Part shown: piece after piece, positions 1 through 7,896 of the stretch | Numbering within the stretch: position 1 is the stretch's first letter | How the letters are laid out: each line of letters begins with the position of its first letter | Assembly (NCBI GenBank): GCA_046329585.1 | Contig: JAXLUI010000001.1 | Span: 620,001 to 684,000, forward strand | Direction: 5' to 3' | Length of the DNA stretch: 64,000 nucleotides | Origin: DLKC01 sp002478885 | Lineage (GTDB): Bacteria > Bacteroidota > Bacteroidia > Chitinophagales > Chitinophagaceae | Notes under the pieces: model-generated | The model's input: only the letters and a program-made list of their open reading frames with translations | Database searches by the model: none | Told to the model about the DNA's origin: nothing | Translations under genes and position numbers: made by a program

Positions 1-678
1 TTTGTTATTCTTCGCTTTTTTTACCGACTGTATGCGGAATAGAAGTTTTTCAAGCAGGGACTGCTGGGCAAGGGCTAATTGCTGATTTTTGATAAGTACG
101 GCCTGAGAAAGCAAGATTGTTTCCACCTCTTTCAGGCCATTCATAAAAAGGGTTGATCCACTGCTTACAAGATCGCATATGCCTTCGGCTAAACCAATGC
201 CCGGGGCTATCTCAACGCTGCCGCTAATTTCGTGTATCTCTGCACTGACGTTTTGTTCATCCAGGAATTTTTTTAACAATACCGGGTAACTGGTGGCCAC
301 TCTTTTATGCTGAAGAAATGAAGCGCCGGTGTAATCATCTCCTTTTCTTACTGCGATCGAAAGACGGCATTTGCCGAAACCGAGTTTTTCAACCACATCT
401 ACTTTTTTGTTTTTCTCATATACGACATTTTCACCCACAAAGCCAAGGTCGGCAACTGCATCTTCCACGTATTGGGGAATATCGTCGTCGCGGAGAAAAA
501 ATACTTCAAGCGGGAAATTGCTCGCCTCGCTTTTGAGTTTGTTTACGCCATTGCTGATATCGATGCCGCATTCTTTCAGTAACCTGATGGAATCGTCGTG
601 GAGTCTGCCGGATTTTTGAACGGCGATTTTCAATTTCACTTCCGGGCCTGCTGATTGTTGGTTAGTTGTTATAGACAT
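1..678 (-). CDS. hisG: ATP phosphoribosyltransferase, C-terminus beyond the window
   Basis: This is the first enzyme of histidine synthesis, which joins ATP and PRPP to give phosphoribosyl-ATP in the cytoplasm. The 226 visible residues contain the HisG pattern: KIAVQKSGRL near the N-terminus, the aspartate-rich RDDDIPQYVEDAVADLGF stretch, and the PRPP-binding ISGSVEIAPGIG..GICDLVSSGSTL region around residues 155-185. The frame is still open at base 1, so the C-terminal (regulatory) part lies outside the window. The start is the only ATG that fits the family N-terminus. A histidine attenuator lies 120 bases upstream, so this gene is probably the first of a his operon running leftward. Confidence 0.95.
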   Translation of the reverse strand, partial: MSITTNQQSAGPEVKLKIAVQKSGRLHDDSIRLLKECGIDISNGVNKLKSEASNFPLEVFFLRDDDIPQYVEDAVADLGFVGENVVYEKNKKVDVVEKLGFGKCRLSIAVRKGDDYTGASFLQHKRVATSYPVLLKKFLDEQNVSAEIHEISGSVEIAPGIGLAEGICDLVSSGSTLFMNGLKEVETILLSQAVLIKNQQLALAQQSLLEKLLFRIQSVKKAKNNK

Positions 679-726
679 AAAATAATTTCAATTGGTCTGT
701 ATACGTGCTTCGATTATTATATGGTC

Positions 727-758
727 AAAAAAAAGGCTCACTTTTCAGTAAGCCTTTT
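727..758 (-). terminator. Attenuator terminator of the his operon
   Basis: On the minus strand a hairpin with arms 747-758 and 731-742 (one mismatch) is followed by eight U residues (727-734). It lies between the his leader peptide and hisG. Its 5' arm (GGCTTACTG, 746-754) can pair instead with CAGTAAGC at 796-803, which overlaps the leader stop codon, so terminator and antiterminator exclude each other. Confidence 0.85.
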
Positions 759-797
759 CAAATGTTTTATTATTGTTTGCACAAAACACCATGGAGC

Positions 798-836
798 TTA
801 CTGCTGCAGTAAGATGTGATGATGATGTATATGCAT
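798..836 (-). CDS. hisL: Histidine leader peptide, MHIHHHHILLQQ
   Basis: This is a 12-residue reading frame with five histidine codons among the first seven, directly upstream of the hisG attenuator. The role is inferred. When charged tRNA-His is scarce, the ribosome stalls on the His codons, covers TTACTG (807-812), and frees CAGTAAGC (796-803) to pair with the terminator 5' arm, giving read-through into hisG. A ribosome that reaches the stop codon covers 796-803 and lets the terminator at 727-758 form. The peptide itself is not expected to have a function. The symbol hisL is borrowed from the enteric leader by analogy. Confidence 0.85.
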   Translation of the reverse strand: MHIHHHHILLQQ

Positions 837-1002
837 TTTAATTTTCACGGCGCAAAAATAAACCAGTAAATGAATTGAGCAAATTTTTATTCCGCCTATA
901 AACCACATATTGACCGAACGCCTGTTTGTTTTACAGATGCCATTTATTATGCGGCTGAAAGGAGCGTCGCAAGCGAAGCATAATAGATTGTACTAAGCTG
1001 GC

Positions 1003-1037
1003 ACAATAAAAAAGTCCCGCAATAAACTTGCGGGACT
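1003..1037 (-). terminator. Terminator behind the anti-sigma/barrel gene
   Basis: A perfect 10-bp stem (1013-1022 with 1028-1037, loop TAAAC) is followed on the minus strand by a U-rich run. It lies about 60 bases behind the stop codon of the minus-strand gene ending at 1099. Confidence 0.8.
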
Positions 1038-1098
1038 GTTGATGAAAACCCCAAAACGGGTCTTTCGCGGTTAGCATGGGAAACAAACAAAATTTTAA

Positions 1099-2289
1099 TT
1101 ATTTAAGTTTCGTCGTTAATGCGAGGTTTATACCTAAACTGGTGACCGGCAAATCATTGATTCCGATGCCACTGATGGGTATCCTGTAGTAGGGTTCCAC
1201 CCTCAGCATACCATTTTTCGAAATTTGCCGCTCGTAACCAACGCTTAAATGAATATTCGAGAAGTAATAGTTCGCCGCCTTATTCACATACTTCACACCT
1301 TCTTTCTGTTGCCCGTTGGCGTCGTAAGAATAATTGTAAAGCTCCTTGTGCATAACATAAGAAACTGCGCCCGCAGACGCAAAAAAACCTCCTTTTTTCT
1401 GCTGCTTGAAATTGTATTTCACGCCAAACGGAATCTCGGTGATGCTGTTATAGGCGTCGAGGCTAATAATATCGGAACCATCGCGGCTCAAACTATTTTT
1501 AGACAGGTATTTACCGTCGGAGTAATAATATTTTTTTGTAAGCAACATACCTAACTCCAGGCTAAGATTTTTGTTTAACTGGAAACCCGCAATAACTCCG
1601 AAATTGATGCCCGGCTTTGAAAATTGCTGAAGCTTTACCCTTGTATACTCAGGTGCAACCACGGCGCCAAAGTAAAACCGAGACTGTTTTTCAGGGGGTG
1701 AATGCTGAACTTCACTGCCGTTAGAAATAGTTGGCGCCTTTTCAAATTCCAAACTATTGATGCTTAATTGCTTGTCTATGCGTAATTCAGCCACGGGGCC
1801 CTTTTGCTCTGCAATGGCAGTCAAGAATAAAGATTTATCTTTTGTATTAATTTCTGCAACCGACGCTGCCGCTATATCACCGTGTTCTATTGCTGTTAAC
1901 GGCGAAGTATTGGCCTGCATCCTGTTAGATTGTGCAACTAGTGCAGTAGATTTTAGTACACCAAAATTTGCCATTGCTTCCGGCTCATCGTTTGAATGCT
2001 GAGTAATAACAATGGGAACCTGCAGGGTACGCATGCCAGCTCCCGGCTGTCCCGACCTCGAAGGCTTTACCTCCGCAATAGCCATTGGCACAAGTACCAG
2101 CACCAGTGCCGCGGCCCACTTTTTTGCCGATAAATAAAACTTCTGGTTTACTGATTTAGCTAAATAAACACCTGAATTACGGCCAAATTCTTCGTTGAAT
2201 TTTTCCCAATCTGAGGACTTTGTATTAAGCGGGTAATGATCGGCAGCCTTTCGAAAAAGATCATCGATATGTTCATTTCCCTGCTGCAT
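1099..2289 (-). CDS. Anti-sigma-like protein with C-terminal outer-membrane beta-barrel
   Basis: A 396-residue protein with three parts. Residues 1-50 are polar and probably cytoplasmic (EHIDDLFRKAADHYPLNTKSSDWEKF). Residues 52-70 form one hydrophobic membrane segment. After a variable linker, residues about 205-396 show alternating aromatic strands typical of OMP_b-brl barrels (FYFGAVVAPEYTRV, FGVIAGFQLNKNLSLELGMLLTKKYYY). The gene overlaps the upstream ECF sigma gene by 17 bases, so the two are translationally coupled and the N-terminus probably binds that sigma factor. This arrangement is frequent in Bacteroidota. How one chain could have both an inner-membrane segment and a barrel is unclear. 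Function of the barrel part is unknown. Confidence 0.75.
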   Translation of the reverse strand: MQQGNEHIDDLFRKAADHYPLNTKSSDWEKFNEEFGRNSGVYLAKSVNQKFYLSAKKWAAALVLVLVPMAIAEVKPSRSGQPGAGMRTLQVPIVITQHSNDEPEAMANFGVLKSTALVAQSNRMQANTSPLTAIEHGDIAAASVAEINTKDKSLFLTAIAEQKGPVAELRIDKQLSINSLEFEKAPTISNGSEVQHSPPEKQSRFYFGAVVAPEYTRVKLQQFSKPGINFGVIAGFQLNKNLSLELGMLLTKKYYYSDGKYLSKNSLSRDGSDIISLDAYNSITEIPFGVKYNFKQQKKGGFFASAGAVSYVMHKELYNYSYDANGQQKEGVKYVNKAANYYFSNIHLSVGYERQISKNGMLRVEPYYRIPISGIGINDLPVTSLGINLALTTKLK

Positions 2290-2992
2290 ATTTGGGTGCC
2301 GTATAATTTTTATTGATTGCTTTTTGAAGAATGTTTCTTGCTTTAAATAAACTGGATTTAGACGTGCCGACTGATATATCGAGCATTGCCGCTATCTCCA
2401 TGTGATTGTATCCATCGATGACAAAAAGATTAAAAACCGTTCTATAAGACGGCGGCAGCTTTTTCACTTCAGAAATAAGCTCCTTGTAAAACAGCAACTG
2501 GTCTGCTGCGGTACTTTTGTCAGGCTCTTCCCAAACCGATTCGGGCAAACCGCCAATCTCTGGTATCATTTCCTTTTTACGCAAAAGATCTATTGCCGTA
2601 TTCACCATAATCCGGCGCATCCAGCCCATTAAAACCACCTCAAGCTCATTTTCATTAACTGTTTCAAAGTTCTTCAATGCCCTGAAGATTTTTAAAAACC
2701 CATCGTGCACCACGTCGACAGACTGCTCGTAACGGTAGATATACCGGAAAACCACTTTCAGGCAAAAACCAAAATAATGCTCGTAAAAGATCTCCTGGAA
2801 TTTGTTATCGCCATTCCTGCAACCTTCTACTATTTCGTATAAGTTATATCGCTTGTGCTCACTATGGTTCAACACATGTATAATACGTAAAAAATTTGCG
2901 AAGGTTGCCCTGGTTAAAAAATTTATTGTCTTGTCAAAGTACCGAAATATTTCCGGTGATAAATCGATTTTGCATAATTTAATCAGCCGCAC
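2273..2992 (-). CDS. ECF-type RNA polymerase sigma factor
   Basis: Region 2 (FQEIFYEHYFGFCLKVVFRYIYRY..VHDGFLKIFRALKNF, about residues 66-110) and region 4 (LPPSYRTVFNLFVIDGYNHMEIAAMLDIS..SLFKARNIL, about 178-225) are both clear, joined by a short linker, as in group 4 sigma factors. The ATG start gives about 40 residues more than usual before region 2. A GTG at 2873-2875 would give a normal-length protein of 200 residues, so the true start is uncertain. The sigma factor presumably directs polymerase to envelope-stress or nutrient genes and is controlled by the overlapping anti-sigma-like gene. Its regulon cannot be told from the sequence. Confidence 0.88.
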   Translation of the reverse strand: MRLIKLCKIDLSPEIFRYFDKTINFLTRATFANFLRIIHVLNHSEHKRYNLYEIVEGCRNGDNKFQEIFYEHYFGFCLKVVFRYIYRYEQSVDVVHDGFLKIFRALKNFETVNENELEVVLMGWMRRIMVNTAIDLLRKKEMIPEIGGLPESVWEEPDKSTAADQLLFYKELISEVKKLPPSYRTVFNLFVIDGYNHMEIAAMLDISVGTSKSSLFKARNILQKAINKNYTAPKYAAGK

Positions 2993-3040
2993 GTTTCCGA
3001 CTAAAATTTTCTAGAAATTAAATTTCAATACTTAGCCTTT

Positions 3041-3091
3041 TGCTGTACCCGGCTACAGTGCAACCAGCAGCATCCGTTGCGTCGCACTCTT
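3041..3091 (-). repeat. Interspersed repeat unit, left half of an inverted pair
   Basis: The head GTTGCGTCGCACTCTT lies at 3076-3091 and the tail CCGGC at 3049-3053, giving the standard head-to-tail offset of 38. It faces the unit at 3171-3221, with 79 bases between heads. Confidence 0.85.
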
Positions 3092-3170
3092 GTGCTGCTG
3101 TACCAATCGCAGCAAGACAGCGGTCATTAATGTCCACCAGCCGGGCGGTACCATGTTGTGCTGAACGTAG

Positions 3171-3221
3171 AAGTGTGCGACGCAAGGAACGATGCCACGG
3201 AGCGAACAGCCGAGATCCGAA
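3171..3221 (+). repeat. Interspersed repeat unit, right half of an inverted pair
   Basis: The head AAGTGTGCGACGCAAG (3171-3186) is followed by GATGCC and a degenerate tail GCCGA at 3209-3213 (offset 38). On the minus strand the unit lies tail-first about 35 bases behind the stop codon of the HTH gene ending at 3256. Confidence 0.8.
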
Positions 3222-3255
3222 AAACAGGAAAAAAAATGGGTGGTTTTAGAAACTT

Positions 3256-4251
3256 TCAGAGCAATTTCTTTCTCGACTCAATCTTATCGCGCACGATCTT
3301 AAAAAAGCGGGAACGCTCCCTTTCGCTGACCGAGCTGATGAGTGTTGATTTTCGCATAAGGGCCTGCACATGGCGATACATGTTATCGCAAAAATGAGTA
3401 TCGTTGGTAAGCATGAAATTAATGGCGCTGTGTATAAGAAACGCGGTTTTAATGTTATCGGTAATTGCAAGCATGCTGTTATCGAGAATTATGACCTCGT
3501 TAAAGTAAAGGCTGAACTTACCTAACGGTTTTTTGGAGCTATCGCCCTGGTTAAATTTATAACCAAGGGCGGCTTGTTGCTCGATATGGGTTATCAGCTT
3601 TTCAAAAGAATCGTAAACCAGCCAAACATCTTCTTTTGATTTAAAGAAGCCGGCATCATTATAAAAATCGATTTGCCTTATGGTGCTGTTTACGGTTTCT
3701 ATATTCCACAGTTCTGTTGTATCAAGCTGGTTGAAGTAACTAAGGCTTTTTTTACCTTTTTCAAAAATAGTTTGGGGGTAATTGCTTAAGTCGATTGCCA
3801 CATGTTGCATTTGAGGAACCTGCAGGATGGTTTTTAACCAGAAATAATATTTGAATGCGGCAAATGGCTGAAAATGGAAATAATGAAAAACAGGAATGTC
3901 TTTGCTCAGGTAGAAAAATTCTTTGCTTTTGAAAGAGGCGAGGTAGGCAGTTTGCTGCACGACGCTTGACATATAATCTTCGAAATCGAAGTCTTTTGCG
4001 TTAGCCAGTTTTCCGTAAAAACAAAATGCGTCGAGCCTGTTGTTACTGAGATGATCCAGCGAAATATTATAGCGGCTGGAAAGTTTTAGCAGTTCTGATA
4101 ACGAAAGCTCCTTGTCGCCCCTTATACGCCGGTATGCGCTATCTGTGCTTACTTCAAGAACAGCGGCCACGGAATCTACAAGGGATTCGCTTGGTTGCAA
4201 TTTTGATTTAAGCGCTGTGAACAAAGCATCCTGTAACACTGAGGCTTCCAC
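3256..4251 (-). CDS. HTH regulator-like protein, twin copy 1
   Basis: A 331-residue protein. Residues about 15-70 resemble an XRE/cI-type helix-turn-helix (SVAAVLEVSTDSAYRRIRGDKELSLSELLKLSSRY NISLDHL), so DNA binding is likely. The remaining 260 residues have no family I recognise, but are rich in aromatics (IPVFHYFHFQPFAAFKYYFWLK) and end in a conserved LMRKSTLISSVSERERSRFF block. The neighbour at 4270-5265 has the same layout and the same length, with both blocks conserved, so the pair arose by duplication. The 18-base gap suggests one transcript. The C-terminal part may sense a ligand or partner. That role is inferred. Confidence 0.7.
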   Translation of the reverse strand: MEASVLQDALFTALKSKLQPSESLVDSVAAVLEVSTDSAYRRIRGDKELSLSELLKLSSRYNISLDHLSNNRLDAFCFYGKLANAKDFDFEDYMSSVVQQTAYLASFKSKEFFYLSKDIPVFHYFHFQPFAAFKYYFWLKTILQVPQMQHVAIDLSNYPQTIFEKGKKSLSYFNQLDTTELWNIETVNSTIRQIDFYNDAGFFKSKEDVWLVYDSFEKLITHIEQQAALGYKFNQGDSSKKPLGKFSLYFNEVIILDNSMLAITDNIKTAFLIHSAINFMLTNDTHFCDNMYRHVQALMRKSTLISSVSERERSRFFKIVRDKIESRKKLL

Positions 4252-4269
4252 TAGTTATTTTTTTAAAAG

Positions 4270-5265
4270 TTAGGTATTTCTTTTTCTTGCACTTACTCTC
4301 GTTCTTAGAATGTTGAAGAATCTTAAGCGCTGCTTTTCATTTTCCCTGCTGATAAGCGTTGATCGTCGCATAAGACCGCTGAACATATCGCTCATTTGTC
4401 CGCAAAATTTTTCATCGCTTGTGTGCATGTAATTCAGCACATCGTAGTTTATAAAGACCGATTTTATGGCGCCGCATTTTACGAATATGGTATTGTCGCC
4501 AAGCACTGTTTTATTGTGAAACAGGCGCAGGTTAGCAGGTTTATTTTCGGCATTCTCTCCACGTATAAACTTAACGCCTGCTTCGGCCTGCAAACGCAGG
4601 TGTTCAAGTGCATCGATAATGGAATTGTAAATAGCGTTCACTTCTTCAGTTGTGCGGATGTACCCTGCCTCGTAGTAAAATTCAACCTGTGCAATAATTC
4701 CGTTTACACACTCCGTATTCCATATTTCAACGGTCGGCAACTGGTTGTATGCTTTACAAAGACGTAAACCGGCCTCTTCAATATGCGCTGGCAAACAATT
4801 TAAACTAAAAGTAGCATTAACGAATTGAGGGTGACAAATAATTGACTTCATCCAGAAAAAATAGCGGAAGGCAAAAAGGGCTTTATAACAGAAAGAGTGA
4901 AATAGCGGTATGTCCTTTGTCAGGTAAATCACTTCTTTTTCTCTGAAGCTGCTGATAAAATTAACCTGGCTACCAAGACCTTCAAGGTAGTTCTCAAACG
5001 TATAAGTGGTTACATTAACCCGGTGGTCGCGAAAAAGGACAAAATCATTGTCGAGTTTGAGCAACTGATCGAGTGAAATTTTAAAATGCTCACAAAGTGT
5101 TTTTGTCTCGTCCAACGTTAATGGCGTTTCTCCCCTGATACGCCTGTAAACGCTGTCTGAGCTCAGGTATAAAATTTCAGAGATGACATCTGCAAGAGAG
5201 GCACCTTCATGACTGACCTGTTTTATGTGCTGAAAAAGAAAATCCTGGGCAGGAAGCGAACTCAT
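4270..5265 (-). CDS. HTH regulator-like protein, twin copy 2
   Basis: Paralogue of the downstream gene at 3256-4251. With the ATG at 5265 it is also exactly 331 residues long. The frame continues upstream to an ATG at 5343, but the shorter start aligns the two N-termini and is preferred. The HTH-like segment is DVISEILYLSSDSVYRRIRG followed by LTLDETKTLCEHFKISLDQLL. The shared C-terminal signatures are IPLFHSFCYKALFAFRYFFWMK and LMRRSTLISRENEKQRLRFF. Function beyond likely DNA binding is unknown. Confidence 0.7.
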   Translation of the reverse strand: MSSLPAQDFLFQHIKQVSHEGASLADVISEILYLSSDSVYRRIRGETPLTLDETKTLCEHFKISLDQLLKLDNDFVLFRDHRVNVTTYTFENYLEGLGSQVNFISSFREKEVIYLTKDIPLFHSFCYKALFAFRYFFWMKSIICHPQFVNATFSLNCLPAHIEEAGLRLCKAYNQLPTVEIWNTECVNGIIAQVEFYYEAGYIRTTEEVNAIYNSIIDALEHLRLQAEAGVKFIRGENAENKPANLRLFHNKTVLGDNTIFVKCGAIKSVFINYDVLNYMHTSDEKFCGQMSDMFSGLMRRSTLISRENEKQRLRFFNILRTRVSARKRNT

Positions 5266-5583
5266 GATTATAGTGTTTTGGGGTAATGCCACACAATCAA
5301 TTGTTTTCACGGTACATTGCAGCAACAAGTTAAGCAAATTCATTTCAAAAACGTTAATATCTGCGAATTCGGGTTAAACAAGCTTTCCAGCACACAAGAA
5401 ATTGAAGCTGTAACAAAAAACATATTCCAACGTTTACCATCGTGGGTTTCGGTAAAAGAGGCAACGGAAACAGTTGCGCATTTTAATTGCACGTGGATGC
5501 AGCAATGCCCATCTTTACCGGGTCTAAAAGAAAAAGGAAAGATTTTTGCTATAACTACAGCATAAAAGAGGTAAGCTAATACT

Positions 5584-6246
5584 ATGGATGTACCGCGCAA
5601 CCAACATAAGTACCTGCCAGCAAAGAAAAGAACAATTTTCCTTCAGGAACGCAGGGTAATATATTTAATCTTGCCTTGCCTGGCATTGCTTTTAAACACT
5701 TACGTTTTTGCGCAAGAAACAAAACTTGAATACAAAGTAAAACATGGAAATTCAGATATAGGTTCAGTATTGGTTACGCATAGGGTTAACGGCAACAGGC
5801 AAAGCATTCAACTCATTTCGAATGTAAAAGCCGGTTCGTTAATCACGTTTAAGATCATTGAGAAAGCAGAGGCACAGTTCGAAAATGGCTATTTGCTGTT
5901 TTCCGCGATTTACAGGGAAGTTAATGGCAGCGAAAAAGTAAACTCAAAACACCGGGCAGTGAACTCAGGCTATATTATTGAGACAGGCAACAGAAAGGAT
6001 TCAGTTTGTTGTTTCAAAATAAGTTACGACCTGTTGAGTATGTTTATACAAGAGCCAGTTAATATTACAAGTGTGTATTCCGACAATTTCCGCGAGTTCA
6101 TCAAAATAAAAAATCTTGGCAAAGAGCAATACCGGCTCGATTTTCCGAATGGCGTTTATCAAAAATATTACTACCAGAACGGACTACTTGTTAAACAGGA
6201 GATTCATAACACCCTTTATACTGCCATAATGGAATTGAGCAAATAA
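5584..6246 (+). CDS. Secreted DUF6134-like protein
   Basis: A 220-residue protein with an extended basic N-region and a hydrophobic core at about 27-42 ending in YVFAQ, which looks like a signal peptide. The mature part begins LEYKVKHGNSDIGSVLVTHRV and is made of alternating beta-strands. That pattern fits the DUF6134 proteins common in Bacteroidota, though I cannot confirm the match. It is a single gene with no operon partner. Probably periplasmic; no catalytic motif is visible and no function is assigned. Confidence 0.65.
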   Translation: MDVPRNQHKYLPAKKRTIFLQERRVIYLILPCLALLLNTYVFAQETKLEYKVKHGNSDIGSVLVTHRVNGNRQSIQLISNVKAGSLITFKIIEKAEAQFENGYLLFSAIYREVNGSEKVNSKHRAVNSGYIIETGNRKDSVCCFKISYDLLSMFIQEPVNITSVYSDNFREFIKIKNLGKEQYRLDFPNGVYQKYYYQNGLLVKQEIHNTLYTAIMELSK

Positions 6247-6294
6247 GGAACTGATTTATTGCAACACAACTGCTGCGTAGCGCTTCAACAGCAC

Positions 6295-6345
6295 AAGTGA
6301 GTGACACAACAAACGATGAGTAAAGTACAAAAGCCCATACCAAAA
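6295..6345 (+). repeat. Interspersed repeat unit, variant head, behind antiporter stop codon
   Basis: The head is the variant AAGTGAGTGACACAAC (6295-6310), followed by GATGAG and a degenerate tail GCCCATACCAAAAAA from 6333. The unit ends two bases from the stop codon of the minus-strand antiporter gene. Confidence 0.85.
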
Positions 6346-6347
6346 AA

Positions 6348-7583
6348 TTATTTATACAGCCTTTTGGCAAAACCACCAACGGTAAGCCCTTGGACCAGGA
6401 TGGAGAAAAGCACTACTATATAGGTGATAAATACGATGAAGTCTTTTGACTCTTCGCCTGAAAGTGAAAGCGCCATGGCTATGGACAGGCCACCCCGCAA
6501 ACCGCCCCAGACCAGCAGAAGCGCCTGTTTTGATTCTATTCCTGATTTTTTTCCTGCGATGAACAGCGGAATTTTTAATGAAACATAGCGGGCAAAAAGT
6601 ACAATGGGTATGGCAAATAGCCCGGTAATAAGCGCGTTATAACTGAAGTCGAGCACCATTAATCTTAGCCCTATCAGCACAAATAAAACGGCGTTCATAA
6701 TAACATCGATCAATTCCCAGAATTTATAAATATAAAGCCGCGAGGTTACGCTCAGGGTATTGTCTTTTGCTTTGTTACCAAAGAACAAGCCCGCAACTAC
6801 AATTGCCAGCGGACCGGAAAGATGCATCATCGTAGCCAGGTAATAACCGCCCATTACAAGAGCGATTGTGATCATAACTTCTGTTTCATAATTGTCAATC
6901 GATTTGAGCAACCGGTACGCGCACCAGCCCGCTACAAATCCAAAAATCACACCGCCAATCGCTTCCTGCACAAACAGCATAGCAACCTCGGCAACCGAAA
7001 TATTTTCAATGCCAATTCTTATCACCTGCAAAATAATGGTAAAAATCACAACCCCTACCCCATCATTAAATAAAGACTCGCCAACAATATTTATTTCTAT
7101 TTTTTTAGGCACATTCGCCTTTGTAAGAATGCCGAGCACAGCGATGGGATCTGTTGGTGAAATAAGCGAACCAAAAAGCAGGCAATAAATATAATCAAGA
7201 TCAAAGCCTGTGAGTTTAATCGCATAGTAAAGCAACGTCGCGATGATGAAAGTAGAAATAAGCACGCCCACAACAGAGAACATAAGAATGTTTCGGCTTT
7301 CAGCCTTTAACAAAGAACCATCGGTGTGCAAAGCTCCGGCAAACAAAAGAAAACTGAGCATAACATCGAGCAGCACCTTCGAAAAGTTGATCTGCTCAAC
7401 CACAGCTTCCGCAAATTGAAAAACTTGCGGATTAAAGTAGTTAACAATAAGCATTATTACAGAAAAAATAATCGCCAGTACCATAAGACCGATCGTAACC
7501 GGCAGTTTCAGGAACCGTACATTAATGTATCCGAATGCCGACGACAGCACAATCAGCAACGTAATAATAGTTAGCAAATCCAT
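6348..7583 (-). CDS. CPA1-family Na+/H+ antiporter
   Basis: A 411-residue inner-membrane protein with about 12 hydrophobic segments. It exchanges Na+ (or K+) for protons to regulate cytoplasmic pH and salt. The CPA1 hallmarks are present: ISPTDPIAVLGIL in the fourth or fifth helix, GESLFNDGVGVVIF with the ion-binding Asn-Asp pair, and WGGLRGGLSIAMALSL with the conserved arginine near residue 365. The protein is shorter than NhaP-type proteins with a long cytoplasmic tail and ends soon after the last helix. It stands alone, with no operon partner. Confidence 0.9.
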   Translation of the reverse strand: MDLLTIITLLIVLSSAFGYINVRFLKLPVTIGLMVLAIIFSVIMLIVNYFNPQVFQFAEAVVEQINFSKVLLDVMLSFLLFAGALHTDGSLLKAESRNILMFSVVGVLISTFIIATLLYYAIKLTGFDLDYIYCLLFGSLISPTDPIAVLGILTKANVPKKIEINIVGESLFNDGVGVVIFTIILQVIRIGIENISVAEVAMLFVQEAIGGVIFGFVAGWCAYRLLKSIDNYETEVMITIALVMGGYYLATMMHLSGPLAIVVAGLFFGNKAKDNTLSVTSRLYIYKFWELIDVIMNAVLFVLIGLRLMVLDFSYNALITGLFAIPIVLFARYVSLKIPLFIAGKKSGIESKQALLLVWGGLRGGLSIAMALSLSGEESKDFIVFITYIVVLFSILVQGLTVGGFAKRLYK

Positions 7584-7715
7584 AGTATATAGCTGTTAAT
7601 GGCTTTAACGCCGTTTCACTGGTTAAATGTTGATAAGCCTGCAAGGCAAAGTAAGCAAAACAGGTTGCAATTAGCTTTTTGATTTTGGAAATTACAAAAC
7701 CATGCAGTATAGCAG

Positions 7716-7766
7716 TTATTGGCCCGTCAACAGTACCGCTATTAGGCATACTTGCGTCGCACTCTT
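7716..7766 (-). repeat. Interspersed repeat unit between divergent genes
   Basis: The head CTTGCGTCGCACTCTT lies at 7751-7766 and a degenerate tail CCGTC ends at 7728 (offset 38). It sits in the divergent interval between the antiporter and the acyltransferase-like gene. A possible decayed partner (AAAAAACCGGCAATAAA) follows at about 7790-7806. Confidence 0.75.
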
Positions 7767-7896
7767 GTACCCCACCGCTCTTCGCAGCAAAAAAACCGGC
7801 AATAAAGACTTTAGCGTTAGCACCCGTTGCCGCCGGCACACTTTTAATAGCATGAGATTTGTTTTCTTTTTTATCTTTCGTCTTTAAGTAAATACC

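Noticed and set aside
318..619. Short plus-strand frames inside hisG
   Set aside because: They are shadows of the minus-strand hisG frame, which has full family motifs.
960..985. GGAGCGTCGCAAGCGAAG as a further repeat unit
   Set aside because: Only a partial match to the head (missing the GTGCGAC core) and no tail at the right distance; possibly an old remnant.
5317..5565. An 82-residue open frame between the HTH gene and the DUF6134-like gene
   Set aside because: It overlaps the 5' region of the HTH gene, has no recognisable feature, and the interval is better read as promoter DNA.
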